From Clostridium sp. E02 (GTDB lineage: Bacteria; Bacillota; Clostridia; Lachnospirales; Lachnospiraceae): a stretch of DNA of 64,000 nucleotides. The position numbers were made by a program, and so were the translations under genes. The notes beneath the pieces are model-generated. The model ran no database searches, had not been told where the DNA came from, and worked only from the letters and a program-made list of their open reading frames with translations. Positions 43,904 through 52,869 of this stretch are shown in pieces; within the stretch, counting starts at the first letter, position 1; each line of letters starts with the position of its first letter. The stretch spans positions 91,678-155,677 of the forward strand of contig NZ_RJLQ01000010.1 of NCBI RefSeq assembly GCF_003833015.1. Reading direction: 5' to 3'.

Positions 43904-44779
43904 TTAAACTGGCAATGAGTCAAAACGAAGTATCTGTTTGATATCTACGCCCATTTGTGAAAAACCAGACCATAAAAACTCTATTTGAATGATTTTGATT
44001 TGTATGATATGAAGGGGAAAGGGCATTTTCTCCACCTTATCAAAATCAAGATCCCTAAGTTTTAAAGAAGATCGGTATGCAGCACTACCGTATTCCATAA
44101 TCTTTGCATTTCCTGTTATTTGCATCCCTCGGAGTTGGTTCATTCCCTGGAATTCATTAAAGATCCCAATGGAACTACTTGAATTCAGGAGTAAATTGGC
44201 AAATTTTTCTCCGCCTTCACTATAAATATAGATAAATCCATTTTGATACCGATATTCCACTGGTGTGGAACGAACTCTCATGCCGATTCCCGTTGATAGT
44301 ACACAAGTGTTATGATTCATTAGAAAATCTTCACATAATGGAAGTAATTTCTTTCGTTCTAAGTTCTGATCCGGCTGATCCTTTATCCTTTTTATTTGAA
44401 AGAGTGTGTTTATTGCTTCTTCTTTTTTATAGCAATCTTTAGAAGCGATTCCATTTTGATAAACCACACAATCTCCAAGTATATGACTAACCGAATTTAA
44501 GTAAGTTTTAAATAATTTAGTCTCTAAGCAAGTGCACAAAAGTGCCACCTTACTTTGTTTCAGCCATTCCCTATGATTATTTACCCATTGGATTACACTA
44601 GGGTCCGGTTGTTCCGTATAGATGGGAAAACAGAGCAAAACAAAGTTAAAATACTGATCAAATCGGGGCAGATTTGTCATTTTCATACAAGTTGCAGGCC
44701 CCAATACCATCGCAGCATCCTTGGATACCATCTCAGTAAATCCATACTTTGTTTCATATAAAACCAAAGTGTTTTTCAT
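43904..44779 (-). CDS. Flavodoxin domain fused to a PNPOx-like domain
   Basis: Protein of 291 aa. Residues 1 to about 135 are flavodoxin-like, starting TLVLYETKYGFTEMV with the FMN phosphate loop and CFPIYTEQPDP, as in HemG-type flavodoxins. Residues about 150-285 are a split-barrel PNPOx-like domain (NTCVLSTGIGMRVRSTPVEYRYQNGFIYIYSEGG). Both parts can bind flavin, so electron transfer between them is plausible. The substrate is unknown. GAAGGAGAG precedes the ATG. Confidence 0.82.
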   Translation of the reverse strand: MKNTLVLYETKYGFTEMVSKDAAMVLGPATCMKMTNLPRFDQYFNFVLLCFPIYTEQPDPSVIQWVNNHREWLKQSKVALLCTCLETKLFKTYLNSVSHILGDCVVYQNGIASKDCYKKEEAINTLFQIKRIKDQPDQNLERKKLLPLCEDFLMNHNTCVLSTGIGMRVRSTPVEYRYQNGFIYIYSEGGEKFANLLLNSSSSIGIFNEFQGMNQLRGMQITGNAKIMEYGSAAYRSSLKLRDLDFDKVEKMPFPLHIIQIKIIQIEFLWSGFSQMGVDIKQILRFDSLPV

Positions 44780-44883
44780 ATTACTCTCCTTCCGCCTATT
44801 TCGTTAAAATTCATATGGTACTTTATGATTCTATGCCCAAGTTATACCCTTTAGAATTGAAACGATCAGCCAAAAGGAGTGGA

Positions 44884-45753
44884 TTATTGAAAGAATAATT
44901 TCTTTACATCTTCCACTGGCATTTTTTGTCCCGTATACAATTGAAATGCTGCTGCCCCCTGCCAAACTAACATTCCCTGACCACTGATACAGGTGCATCC
45001 CGCTTCCTTTGCTTCCTTTAACAGCTTCGTCTCCTTGGGATTATATACCGCATCCACCACCACGAGATCTTTACGGAACATGGAAGGATCTTTTACAACG
45101 CTTTCCTGATCCATAGGCTTCATCCCTACGATAGTGGCGTTTGCAAATATATCACTCGAAGCCATCTCTTCTTTCATCTTTTCCATATCAGCAATGTCAA
45201 AGACATGAACAATACAGTCAGGTCGTTCCTGTCTGATCTTTTCAGCCGTCAATTGTGTTCGTTCAAAAAATGCATCCTTTATATTAAAGATAGAGATTTC
45301 ACCGACCCCTTCCAATGCACATTGGACCTGTATGGCTGTTGCAGCACCACCTCCGCCACAAATTGTGATTTTTTTACCAGCGATCTCGACTCCATAATCC
45401 CAGAGATTATCTACAAATCCTTGTCCATCTGTAATGTGACCAACAAGCTTTCCATCTTCATTTACAATGGTATTAACAGCACCAATGATACGGGCAGCCG
45501 GAGACAATTCGTCCATATAGTTTGCCACTTCATTTTTACATGGCATCGTTACATTGCACCCTCTCATGCGCAATGTTTTCATGGCATCTATGGCCTGTTT
45601 CACCTCATCTACCCCTATATCAAAAGCAAGGTATGCATAATCCAATCCCAGCTTCTTGAAACTGTAATTATACATAGCCGGAGATCCCGAATGTCCAACT
45701 GGAGATCCGATCAGTCCCATTAAACCTGTCTTTCCTGAAATTCTCATTTCCAT
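44884..45753 (-). CDS. Shikimate/quinate dehydrogenase homologue (AroE/YdiB-like)
   Basis: Protein of 289 aa. N-terminal substrate domain with LIGSPVGHSGSPAMYN, catalytic Lys in NVTMPCKNEVANYMD and NTIVNEDGKLVGHITDGQGF; NAD(P) domain with TICGGGGAATAIQVQCA, and the C-terminal GQGMLVWQGAAAFQLYTG. It oxidises or reduces shikimate or quinate-like acids. Pro replaced by Cys in VTMPCK and the solitary location point to a YdiB-like catabolic paralogue as an alternative to the biosynthetic AroE. The start at MEMRISGK has AAAGGAG; a longer frame does not. Confidence 0.88.
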   Translation of the reverse strand: MEMRISGKTGLMGLIGSPVGHSGSPAMYNYSFKKLGLDYAYLAFDIGVDEVKQAIDAMKTLRMRGCNVTMPCKNEVANYMDELSPAARIIGAVNTIVNEDGKLVGHITDGQGFVDNLWDYGVEIAGKKITICGGGGAATAIQVQCALEGVGEISIFNIKDAFFERTQLTAEKIRQERPDCIVHVFDIADMEKMKEEMASSDIFANATIVGMKPMDQESVVKDPSMFRKDLVVVDAVYNPKETKLLKEAKEAGCTCISGQGMLVWQGAAAFQLYTGQKMPVEDVKKLFFQ

Positions 45754-46148
45754 CGTTTCATTCTCCTTTGTCCTTTTTGGAATCACTGTATTACGGATAA
45801 GATACACTGCTTTTGTTGGCTTGTCAATCATTTATCCCACAAACGGGGCCACTTACTTTCGTTCCCATTCTATTTTTTCCTGGTCGTAAAGCGAATACTT
45901 CTTCGAGTAAAGGTCCAATTGCTACAGAAAGAATTTTGCAATTACATAAGCACAAGCGGTTCGTAATTGCAAATTAGTGGTAGCAATTAGTCTCTAACTT
46001 AGGGATTTTTACTATACAGTTCTAATAAATTGTGAATTATTTTGACAGGTTACCGTTTCTGTCTATTTCAAATAAAAATAATCAGTCTTATAATTGAACT
46101 ATTAATAAGACATGTAACTATAAATTAATCTTATAAGGAGATAACATT
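45754..46148. promoter_or_regulatory. 395-base gap with large nested dyad (45917-45988) between aroE homologue and oleate hydratase
   Basis: Outer arms AATTGCTAC (45917-45925) / GTAGCAATT (45980-45988) enclose inner arms TTTGCAATTAC (45935-45945) / GTAATTGCAAA (45963-45973). A possible oleate hydratase promoter follows: -35 TTCAAA and -10 TATAAT near 46067-46094. Nothing else is coding here. Confidence 0.6.
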
Positions 46149-47954
46149 ATGAATATTTATTCAACAATGTATCACCCTCATAAACCTGAGGGAATGGCAA
46201 GTAGAAACGCATATATCGTAGGTGGTGGACTTGCTGGTTTGGCAGCAGCAGCTTTTCTAGTGGATGACGCTGGTATGCCTGGTGAAAACATTACGATACT
46301 AGAAAAACATAATGATGTCGGTGGCAGTATGGATGGTATGCGAAATGAATTCGGATACCTGTGCCGTGGGGAACGAGAGATGGAGCCGTACATGGAATGT
46401 CTTTGGTATCTGTACAGTAAGATCCCGTCACTCGAGAATGAAGGACGGACGGTACTTGATGACATTGTAGATTTCAATCGGGAAGAACCCATCCATTCCG
46501 AGTATCGGGTAATTGTAAATCAAGGTGAGATATACAACAGGGTACATGATTATCGTTTTTCTCCAAAAGATATGGCTGACATGCAACGTTTTTTAAGTCT
46601 TCCAGAATCTGCATTAGAAGATAAAACAATCTCAGATTTTTTTGATGAATCTTTCTTTATGAGCAGCTGCTGGATAAACTTCCACAGTTGTCTTGCATTT
46701 AAAACTTATCACAGTGCATTGGAGTGCCAGCGTTATTTCCAACGTTTCGCTCTTGAAGTTCGTCATGAGTATCTTGAGGGTATCATACATACAAAATATT
46801 GTGAGTATGATTCCATGATCCACCCTCTTATGAAATGGCTTACCGATAAGGGTGTAAAAACAAGTTATGGCTGTTGGGTGCATGATCTAGAGATGGACGA
46901 TGCCTGCAATACAGCAAAATCCATTCATCTAAAACAAGGCGGCAAAGATTCTGTGATTTCCATGGATCAAAAAGACCTTATTTTAGTTACAAACGGTTCT
47001 ATGACGACCAACAGTGCATTCGGTGATAATAAGACAGTTGCTCCCTTAAACCGTGATACGAAAGATCTTGGAGCCTTTACTCTTTGGCAGAATCTAGCAA
47101 AGAAACATGAAAAGTTTGGTCATCCCGAAAAATTTATCGGTCATATTGACAAAACAAAATGGGTCTCTTTCATGCCGACCATTAAAGGTTATCCAGAACT
47201 GGTAAGCCGAATTGAAAAGATGAGTGGAAGCAAGGCTGGAACCGGTGGCGCTGTTACCATCTTAGACTCGAACTGGGATATGTCCTTTGAACTCCATCAC
47301 AATCCGTTCTTCCTTGACCAAAAAGAGGATGAACAAGTGATGTGGGGATACGGTTGTTACGGCGAGAATATTGGTAATTATATCAAAAAACCAATGCATG
47401 AATGCACTGGAGATGAGATTATGACAGAACTTTTGTATCATTTGAATATGCTTGATATCAAAGATGAAGTACTTGCTCATTCCTATATTTCGACTTGTAT
47501 GATGCCTTATATAACCAGTCAGTTTATGCCCCGTAAAGAGACGGATCGTCCAAAGAATGTCCCTGACGGCTGCACGAACATTGGCTTCCTTGGACAGTAT
47601 GTTGAGATCCCAGAGGATGTGGTGTTTACCGTAGAGATGTCCGTTCGTACCGCTTTAGAAGCCATTTATAAACTAACCGGAATAGAAAAAGATATATTGG
47701 AAGTATATCCATCTAAATACGACATCCGATATACGGTTGAGCGTCTGAAAAAATTTGCCGGAAAAACCACTGAAGAAGAACTTACTGAAGATGATATCCC
47801 GGCGATTAAATCGCTAAACGAGAAACAGATGAAACATATGGCGGTGAGTATGCTAAATTCTTATCCTCCCTATTATAAAATGTACCTTGGAAGAGACAAA
47901 ACAGTAGCCCTTAAAAAGTCCGTGCTTCACCCAGAGGCAAAAACAAGTAAATAA
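46149..47954 (+). CDS. ohyA: Oleate hydratase
   Basis: FAD-containing fatty acid hydratase of 601 aa that adds water to oleate to give 10-hydroxystearate, detoxifying unsaturated fatty acids. FAD motif YIVGGGLAGLAAAAFL near residue 24 and LEKHNDVGGSMDG follow the myosin-cross-reactive antigen pattern. The active-site segment reads CRGEREMEPYMECLWYLYSKIPSLE, where most family members have RGGREM, so one Gly is Glu. The rest (SCWINFHSCLAFKTYHSALEC, KGYPELVSRIE) is typical and full length. AAGGAG site before the ATG. Monocistronic. Confidence 0.93.
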   Translation: MNIYSTMYHPHKPEGMASRNAYIVGGGLAGLAAAAFLVDDAGMPGENITILEKHNDVGGSMDGMRNEFGYLCRGEREMEPYMECLWYLYSKIPSLENEGRTVLDDIVDFNREEPIHSEYRVIVNQGEIYNRVHDYRFSPKDMADMQRFLSLPESALEDKTISDFFDESFFMSSCWINFHSCLAFKTYHSALECQRYFQRFALEVRHEYLEGIIHTKYCEYDSMIHPLMKWLTDKGVKTSYGCWVHDLEMDDACNTAKSIHLKQGGKDSVISMDQKDLILVTNGSMTTNSAFGDNKTVAPLNRDTKDLGAFTLWQNLAKKHEKFGHPEKFIGHIDKTKWVSFMPTIKGYPELVSRIEKMSGSKAGTGGAVTILDSNWDMSFELHHNPFFLDQKEDEQVMWGYGCYGENIGNYIKKPMHECTGDEIMTELLYHLNMLDIKDEVLAHSYISTCMMPYITSQFMPRKETDRPKNVPDGCTNIGFLGQYVEIPEDVVFTVEMSVRTALEAIYKLTGIEKDILEVYPSKYDIRYTVERLKKFAGKTTEEELTEDDIPAIKSLNEKQMKHMAVSMLNSYPPYYKMYLGRDKTVALKKSVLHPEAKTSK

Positions 47955-47975
47955 TAAAGCAAACAGATTAAGTCT

Positions 47976-48011
47976 GGAGCGGTTGTTCTAAGAAATTAGT
48001 GCAACCGCTCC
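47976..48011 (+). terminator. Terminator of oleate hydratase gene
   Basis: Perfect 10-base stem GGAGCGGTTG / CAACCGCTCC, followed by a modest T-containing tail. Confidence 0.78.
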
Positions 48012-48106
48012 ATTTGTATCACTCGCTTTCGATAGATTTTATTTATGATTCATAGTATACTACTACTAAATAAATTGATATTCCGTTTGGAAAGAAAGGA
48101 AGAGAT

Positions 48107-49069
48107 ATGAACAAAGATACGGTAATAAAAAGCATAAAGATAGCAATTGCCGCCGTACTCTCCATCGCAATTGCCGGGGAACTGGGATTAAAGTATTCCG
48201 CAACTGCCGGAATTATCACTGTCTTAAGCATTCAGAATACGAAAAAAGAAACGTTAAACAGTGCCCGCAACCGGACACTGGCTTTTTTATGCGCACTCAT
48301 TCTATCGGCAACTCTGTTTCATCTTCTTGGCTATACACTTTTTTCATTTGCTTGTTACCTGCTTTTATTTTCCCTCCTTTGTCTCTACGCTGACTGGGGG
48401 GAAGCGATTGCCATGGATTCCGTTTTGATTACTCATTTTTTAACAGAACAATCGTTCTCCCTATCCTTAGTCGGCAATGAGATTGCTCTGTTTTTCATTG
48501 GAACCACGGTAGGTGTGCTCATCAATATGCATCTTAGGCGAAGAACGAATGCGTTCAAAAAGCTTTCTGACCATGTGGATCAGCAGATTAAACGCATCCT
48601 AAACCGAATGTCCCACTGGCTTTTGTTTCAAGACAAGGCCGGGTACGAACCCGACTGTTTTGATTTGCTGCAAACCAGCTTAAAAAAAGCACAAGCTTGT
48701 GCTCTGACCAATTATAACAATGCTCTGTTTAAAAAAGACCCGTATGAGGTGGATTATATTCAGATGCGGCAACAACAAAGTGAAGTGCTTTTTGAATTAT
48801 ATGACAATATTAAAAGTATCTCCTGTCTTCCCAGTCAGGCAAAAGAAGTAGCCGCTCTTTTAGAACGAATCCAGATGGACTATCACAGAAATAACACAGT
48901 AGAAGATCTTTTAAAAGAACTAGACCGACTGCTTATGGATTTAAAGCAACACGAACTCCCTGCTAACCGGGAAGAATTTGAAGCAAGAGCCATTCTTTTT
49001 TATATTTTGAAGCAACTAAAACGACTGCTTATGATCAAACGTGAGTTTATGTTGAGCAACAAAAAATAA
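48107..49069 (+). CDS. Aromatic acid exporter family membrane protein (ArAE/FUSC-like)
   Basis: Protein of 320 aa. About four hydrophobic helices in the first 150 residues (beginning VIKSIKIAIAAVLSIAIAGELGLKYSATAGIIT) and a long charged, helical cytoplasmic C-terminal part. This is the layout of the bacterial aromatic acid exporter/DUF939 family, whose members include p-hydroxybenzoate efflux homologues. Substrate unknown. AAGGAAGAG precedes the ATG. It converges on queF. Confidence 0.82.
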   Translation: MNKDTVIKSIKIAIAAVLSIAIAGELGLKYSATAGIITVLSIQNTKKETLNSARNRTLAFLCALILSATLFHLLGYTLFSFACYLLLFSLLCLYADWGEAIAMDSVLITHFLTEQSFSLSLVGNEIALFFIGTTVGVLINMHLRRRTNAFKKLSDHVDQQIKRILNRMSHWLLFQDKAGYEPDCFDLLQTSLKKAQACALTNYNNALFKKDPYEVDYIQMRQQQSEVLFELYDNIKSISCLPSQAKEVAALLERIQMDYHRNNTVEDLLKELDRLLMDLKQHELPANREEFEARAILFYILKQLKRLLMIKREFMLSNKK

Positions 49070-49071
49070 TC

Positions 49072-49569
49072 CTACCGGTTATCTACTTTTTCCGGATACA
49101 GATCATGGGATTCCAGCCGGGTCCTTGCTACCCCTTCCCACCTGGTCGCCGGCTCTCCGTAATTGCAGTATGGATCTATGGATACCCCTCCCCTAGGAGT
49201 GAATTTTCCCCATACTTCGATGTATTTCGGATCCATCAGGTGAATTAGGTCTTCCATTATAATATTAATACAGTCCTCATGGAAATCTCCATGATTTCGA
49301 AATCCGAACAAATATAGCTTTAAAGATTTGCTTTCCACCATTTTTACTTTTGGTACATAGGAAATGGTGATCGTTGCAAAATCTGGTTGTCCCGTTATAG
49401 GGCAAAGACTGGTAAACTCTGGACAGTTGAATTTAACAAAATAGTCATGATCTGGATGTTTGTTTTCAAACGTTTCCAGTACCCCTCTATTATAATCCGT
49501 TGGATAATCCGTCCCCTGATTCCCCAGTAATGTTAGTGTATCTGTTTCTCTTTTTACTCTCTCACTCAT
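49072..49569 (-). CDS. queF: preQ1 synthase (NADPH-dependent 7-cyano-7-deazaguanine reductase)
   Basis: QueF type I (165 aa) reducing preQ0 to preQ1. The catalytic Cys lies in [16 protein letters not shown], with the QueF motif [22 protein letters not shown], and the catalytic Asp in PDFATI. Last gene of the queuosine precursor operon, with an overlap of four bases with queC (ATGA). Confidence 0.95.
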   Translation of the reverse strand: MSERVKRETDTLTLLGNQGTDYPTDYNRGVLETFENKHPDHDYFVKFNCPEFTSLCPITGQPDFATITISYVPKVKMVESKSLKLYLFGFRNHGDFHEDCINIIMEDLIHLMDPKYIEVWGKFTPRGGVSIDPYCNYGEPATRWEGVARTRLESHDLYPEKVDNR

Positions 49570-50261
49570 TGTTTCTCTCCTTTTTTTAAAGCTGGATCTG
49601 GGGTGTTATTTTTTTCAAAGGCCGCCGCACGGTCCAAACACGTTCCACACATTCCGCACGGTGTTTCTTTTCCTTCATAACAGCTCCAAGTCAAGTCATA
49701 AGGAACCGAAAGTTCCAACCCCTTTTTCACGACTTCTGCCTTGGTCCAGGAAACAAACGGTGCTTTTAATGTAAGCTGATCTCCACTTCCTATCCTAATT
49801 GCCTGACTCATTGCCTCATGAAACCCACTGCTGCAATCTGGATAGGCGTTTCCAGCTGCATCGTCGCTGTGTGCCCCATAATAAATCAAACTGCAGCCTT
49901 TTGATAAGGCAATGCTGGCTGCGGAAGAAAGAAAAAGTCCATTGCGAAACGGAACATAGGTTGACACCGGCTTGCCTCCGCATTGATCCAGCTGCTTCGC
50001 ATAGGCTTCTTTTGGTATGTCCAAAGAAGAATGGGTCAGCAAGGAACAATTGCTGTAAGAAAATATCGGTTCCAGATCCAAATTTATGTGTTCCACCTCA
50101 TAATAAGCAGCAACCTGCTTGGCTGCCTTTAATTCTTTCGTGTGCTTTTGACCGTATGAAACAGACAGTGTACAGACATTTTTACGTCCAAATTCATCCA
50201 CAGCCATTCCCAAGCAGGTGGTACTGTCAACGCCACCGCTTAATAATACAAGTGCTTTCAT
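49566..50261 (-). CDS. queC: 7-cyano-7-deazaguanine (preQ0) synthase
   Basis: ATP-dependent enzyme (231 aa) that converts CDG to preQ0. PP-loop [14 protein letters not shown] near residue 6, Zn-binding cysteines in [19 protein letters not shown] near the C-terminus. Between folE and queF in the operon. Confidence 0.96.
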   Translation of the reverse strand: MKALVLLSGGVDSTTCLGMAVDEFGRKNVCTLSVSYGQKHTKELKAAKQVAAYYEVEHINLDLEPIFSYSNCSLLTHSSLDIPKEAYAKQLDQCGGKPVSTYVPFRNGLFLSSAASIALSKGCSLIYYGAHSDDAAGNAYPDCSSGFHEAMSQAIRIGSGDQLTLKAPFVSWTKAEVVKKGLELSVPYDLTWSCYEGKETPCGMCGTCLDRAAAFEKNNTPDPALKKGEKQ

Positions 50262-50282
50262 TCTGTTCCTCCTAATTCTTTC

Positions 50283-50867
50283 TTATCCGATCTGCAACAT
50301 GAGACTTGGTTCCGATTGAAAACGTCCTCGTAACGTCAACGTCCTGGTTCTCGAAGAAGTGTTTTTCACTCCCCTGCTGCTTACACAACTATGGGTGCCT
50401 TCAATTATCACTGCCACATCCTCAGTTTCCGTGACCTCCATAAGGATTTCTGCGATATCAGAACCGATTCGTTCCTGAAGTTGAAGTCTTTTGCATACCA
50501 TGTCAGCAATTCTTGCGATCTTACTCAAACCGATCCACTTTTTCCTGGGTAAGTAAGCCACCGTAACTTTCATATCATACATCAAAGCCATATGATGCTC
50601 ACAGAAACTAAATACTTCTATATCTTTTACAATCACCATATCCTTATTGCTGTCTTTCGGAAACAGATCTTCCTCAAACGTTTTATCAAACATAAGAGCG
50701 ATCTCATGATTGGTATATTTCATACCTTCAAATAATTCTTCATACATTTTAGCAACCCGCTTTGGCGTGTCTTTTAATCCCTCCCGGTCCGGGTTATCCA
50801 AAAGGGCTGCTAGGATTCCGCTCACATGTTCTTCAATCGCCCTTGTATCAATTTTCATTTTAATCAC
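50283..50867 (-). CDS. folE: GTP cyclohydrolase I
   Basis: Enzyme of 194 aa that opens GTP to 7,8-dihydroneopterin triphosphate, the first step to queuosine (and folate). Zn and catalytic residues in [12 protein letters not shown] and the Cys in [14 protein letters not shown], with the [15 protein letters not shown] segment [20 protein letters not shown]. Its place in the que operon indicates a dedicated supply for queuosine. Confidence 0.95.
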   Translation of the reverse strand: MIKMKIDTRAIEEHVSGILAALLDNPDREGLKDTPKRVAKMYEELFEGMKYTNHEIALMFDKTFEEDLFPKDSNKDMVIVKDIEVFSFCEHHMALMYDMKVTVAYLPRKKWIGLSKIARIADMVCKRLQLQERIGSDIAEILMEVTETEDVAVIIEGTHSCVSSRGVKNTSSRTRTLTLRGRFQSEPSLMLQIG

Positions 50868-50885
50868 CTGCTTTCTTGTCCTATT

Positions 50886-51554
50886 TCAAACACCTCTGGT
50901 ATCGGGTTCCCAGATAAACTTATGCAGTTGCAGTTGGAAGTTCACCCCATTCATCCGGTGCCGCTTCATATACTCCACCACCATAGGGAATCCGATCTGA
51001 CCAAATACCGCACTGATTGAAACGGAACAACGTTGTGTTAAATTATAATAAATTATCATTTCATTTGTCCGGTCTAAATCTTTTAGACTTCCAACCACAA
51101 ATTTCACCATATCCTTAGAAGTCAGACAACTAAAATTAGTTACCTGCATGGCGGATTCCATACAACTACCAGGAAGTTTATAATCCATGGTAAATGAAGG
51201 GGGATTCCTTAAATATAGAAATTCTGACAAATCCACACTCCCATTGGTTTCCACTTCTACTTTTAATTCTACGTCCTTTGTTAGCAACGACAATAATGTT
51301 CCAATCTCCGGCTGTATCATAGGTTCCCCTCCGGTCAATGTCACATTTTTGATTCCGGTTTCTTTTATGTAATGATAAATTTCATGATCTGACATGGTTC
51401 TACTCTCAAATCGCTCCTGATTGGCCCAAGCCGTATCACAATAGCTACAAGATAAATTACACCCTGCAAAACGGATAAAAACTGCAAGCTGACCTGCTAA
51501 TTTCCCCTCCCCGTTTAAACTGACAAACGTTTCTGCAATCTTATATTCTGCCAT
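50886..51554 (-). CDS. queE: 7-carboxy-7-deazaguanine synthase (radical SAM)
   Basis: Radical SAM enzyme of 222 aa that converts carboxytetrahydropterin to CDG. The cluster-binding motif is CNLSCSYC (C-x3-C-x2-C) near residue 31, preceded by SLNGEGKLAGQLAVFIRFAG and followed by VTLTGGEPMIQPE. The start MAEYKIAETF has a GGAGAA site; a longer frame is unsupported. It overlaps queD by 14 bases. Confidence 0.94.
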   Translation of the reverse strand: MAEYKIAETFVSLNGEGKLAGQLAVFIRFAGCNLSCSYCDTAWANQERFESRTMSDHEIYHYIKETGIKNVTLTGGEPMIQPEIGTLLSLLTKDVELKVEVETNGSVDLSEFLYLRNPPSFTMDYKLPGSCMESAMQVTNFSCLTSKDMVKFVVGSLKDLDRTNEMIIYYNLTQRCSVSISAVFGQIGFPMVVEYMKRHRMNGVNFQLQLHKFIWEPDTRGV

Positions 51555-51978
51555 GATTCTCCGCCTCATAACAGGCACAGTTTCCTGGCGTTTCATAGAC
51601 CTTTGAAGACTTCACGTTGTAGCCTTTTTCTTCCATTTTCTCATAAAAATATTTTGCAAAATGTTCTGCCGTCGGACGAAAATCCACTGTGATTAAGCGA
51701 AATCCTTCCTCTACTAATGCTTGTTGCGTTGCTGGCTTTAAAGAATCTGTTTTCATAATCAGTCCATGATCAAAGCAATCTGTTTCTTCTTTTAAGTCCT
51801 TTTTTAATTTACTAAAATCAACAACCATACCTTCCATCTGTTGATCCTCACGCAGTCTCTCACTCCCGATCATTAGGACAATCCGCCACCTATGGCCATG
51901 AATATTCTTGCACTGGCCATCGTAACCCGCTAAAAAATGAGCAGAATCAAAGCTTTGCTCGGTTTGTAAATAATACAT
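51541..51978 (-). CDS. queD: 6-carboxy-5,6,7,8-tetrahydropterin synthase
   Basis: Enzyme of 145 aa converting dihydroneopterin triphosphate to carboxytetrahydropterin. Catalytic Cys and Zn His in GYDGQCKNIHGHRW, with an earlier Zn His in FDSAHFLAG. First gene of the que operon. The chosen ATG (MYYLQTEQSF) follows AAAGGAAC; the longer frame would start inside the leader terminator. Confidence 0.93.
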   Translation of the reverse strand: MYYLQTEQSFDSAHFLAGYDGQCKNIHGHRWRIVLMIGSERLREDQQMEGMVVDFSKLKKDLKEETDCFDHGLIMKTDSLKPATQQALVEEGFRLITVDFRPTAEHFAKYFYEKMEEKGYNVKSSKVYETPGNCACYEAENHGRI

Positions 51979-52029
51979 CTCTCTCTGTTCCTTTCGTTTC
52001 AAGGAGCCAATCTCATACCATAATATGCA

Positions 52030-52066
52030 AAATAAAAACAGGCATATCACTATGCCTGTTTTTTTA
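52030..52066. terminator. Hairpin terminator in the que operon leader
   Basis: AAACAGGCATA / TATGCCTGTTT stem with loop, with T-runs on both strands. On the minus strand it lies between the preQ1-like aptamer and queD, where it can act as the expression platform. Confidence 0.75.
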
Positions 52067-52131
52067 TGCACGAAAGGGAGAGAGAACGTTCATCTGCTCT
52101 TCTCTACCTGCTCAAACAATATTAAAATCAG

Positions 52132-52178
52132 CCCTAGTTTTTTTTATAGACAGGATGGTACCAATAAACTGTCTGTAA
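52132..52178 (-). ncRNA. preQ1-I-like riboswitch aptamer in the que leader
   Basis: On the minus strand a short stem (GACAG / CTGTC) encloses a C-rich loop with ACCATCC and is followed by an A-rich tail TATAAAAAAAACTAGGG. This is the compact H-type pseudoknot pattern of preQ1-I aptamers. It begins at the expected transcription start and precedes all five que genes. The A-tail and context are strong support; exact base pairing was not modelled. Confidence 0.65.
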
Positions 52179-52183
52179 ACTTG

Positions 52184-52212
52184 AGTATAACACTGTTTTT
52201 TTTATCCGTCAA
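52184..52212 (-). promoter_or_regulatory. Promoter of the que operon
   Basis: Minus strand -35 TTGACG (52212-52207), 17-base spacer, -10 TATACT (52189-52184). The start is expected near 52177, exactly at the 5' side of the preQ1-like aptamer. It lies just beyond the amidase stop codon. Confidence 0.8.
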
Positions 52213-52218
52213 GTCTCC

Positions 52219-52788
52219 CTATGCAAATCCAAAATACCTTAAAATCCCCAAATAAATTCCATAAGAAAAACCATAAGGGTTGGTGCGAAGTTTCTCTGCA
52301 TCCAATGGATTACTTAAATAACCCAGTTCCACAAGATTTGCTGGCATATCCGCATTTCGAAGTACATATAGGGAGGGATTTTCCCTGATTCCGTTATTTT
52401 TCGTCCCCATCATATCGGTGATACCACTCATAATTTGTTCTGCCAACCACTGCGCCTGTGTATAGTACTGATAAATATATACTTCTGTGCCATTAATGGC
52501 AGGGTTGGGATTAACATTACAATGAATGCTAATGAAATAATCAGCTGGCCAACTATTTGCCATAGCAACTCTTGCCGCAAGACTGGTGGTATTATTGGTT
52601 CCAAGTACGGTATCCGGATCCGGACGTGACAATCTGGCATCAAACCTTGGATCGCCATTTAGAAGATTTTCCAGATAAATTCCAACTTGAAAATTAATTT
52701 CCGACTCATATAAATCATTGAATACAGCACCTGTGTTATGGTTACCACTGGGGTTATGCCCCTGATCAATATATATTTTAATCGCCAT
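52219..52788 (-). CDS. N-acetylmuramoyl-L-alanine amidase (Amidase_3)
   Basis: Zn-dependent amidase of 189 aa that cleaves the bond between MurNAc and the stem peptide. Zn ligands: His in IDQGHNPSG, Glu in NDLYESEINFQVG and His in FISIHCNVNPNP; catalytic Glu in NLVELGYLSNP. No signal peptide, so it may act inside the mother cell during spore release (CwlC-like) or be released by lysis. This is inference. Monocistronic. Confidence 0.9.
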   Translation of the reverse strand: MAIKIYIDQGHNPSGNHNTGAVFNDLYESEINFQVGIYLENLLNGDPRFDARLSRPDPDTVLGTNNTTSLAARVAMANSWPADYFISIHCNVNPNPAINGTEVYIYQYYTQAQWLAEQIMSGITDMMGTKNNGIRENPSLYVLRNADMPANLVELGYLSNPLDAEKLRTNPYGFSYGIYLGILRYFGFA

Positions 52789-52869
52789 TTCCGCATTTCC
52801 TTTCCTACTTCACTATAATAAATATATTCCGTATTCTGGCTTATGCTACCATGAAATGGCTATTTTGTA

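Noticed and set aside
45205..45723. 172-codon plus-strand frame opposite the shikimate dehydrogenase homologue
   Set aside because: The minus-strand gene has all AroE motifs; the plus frame has none.
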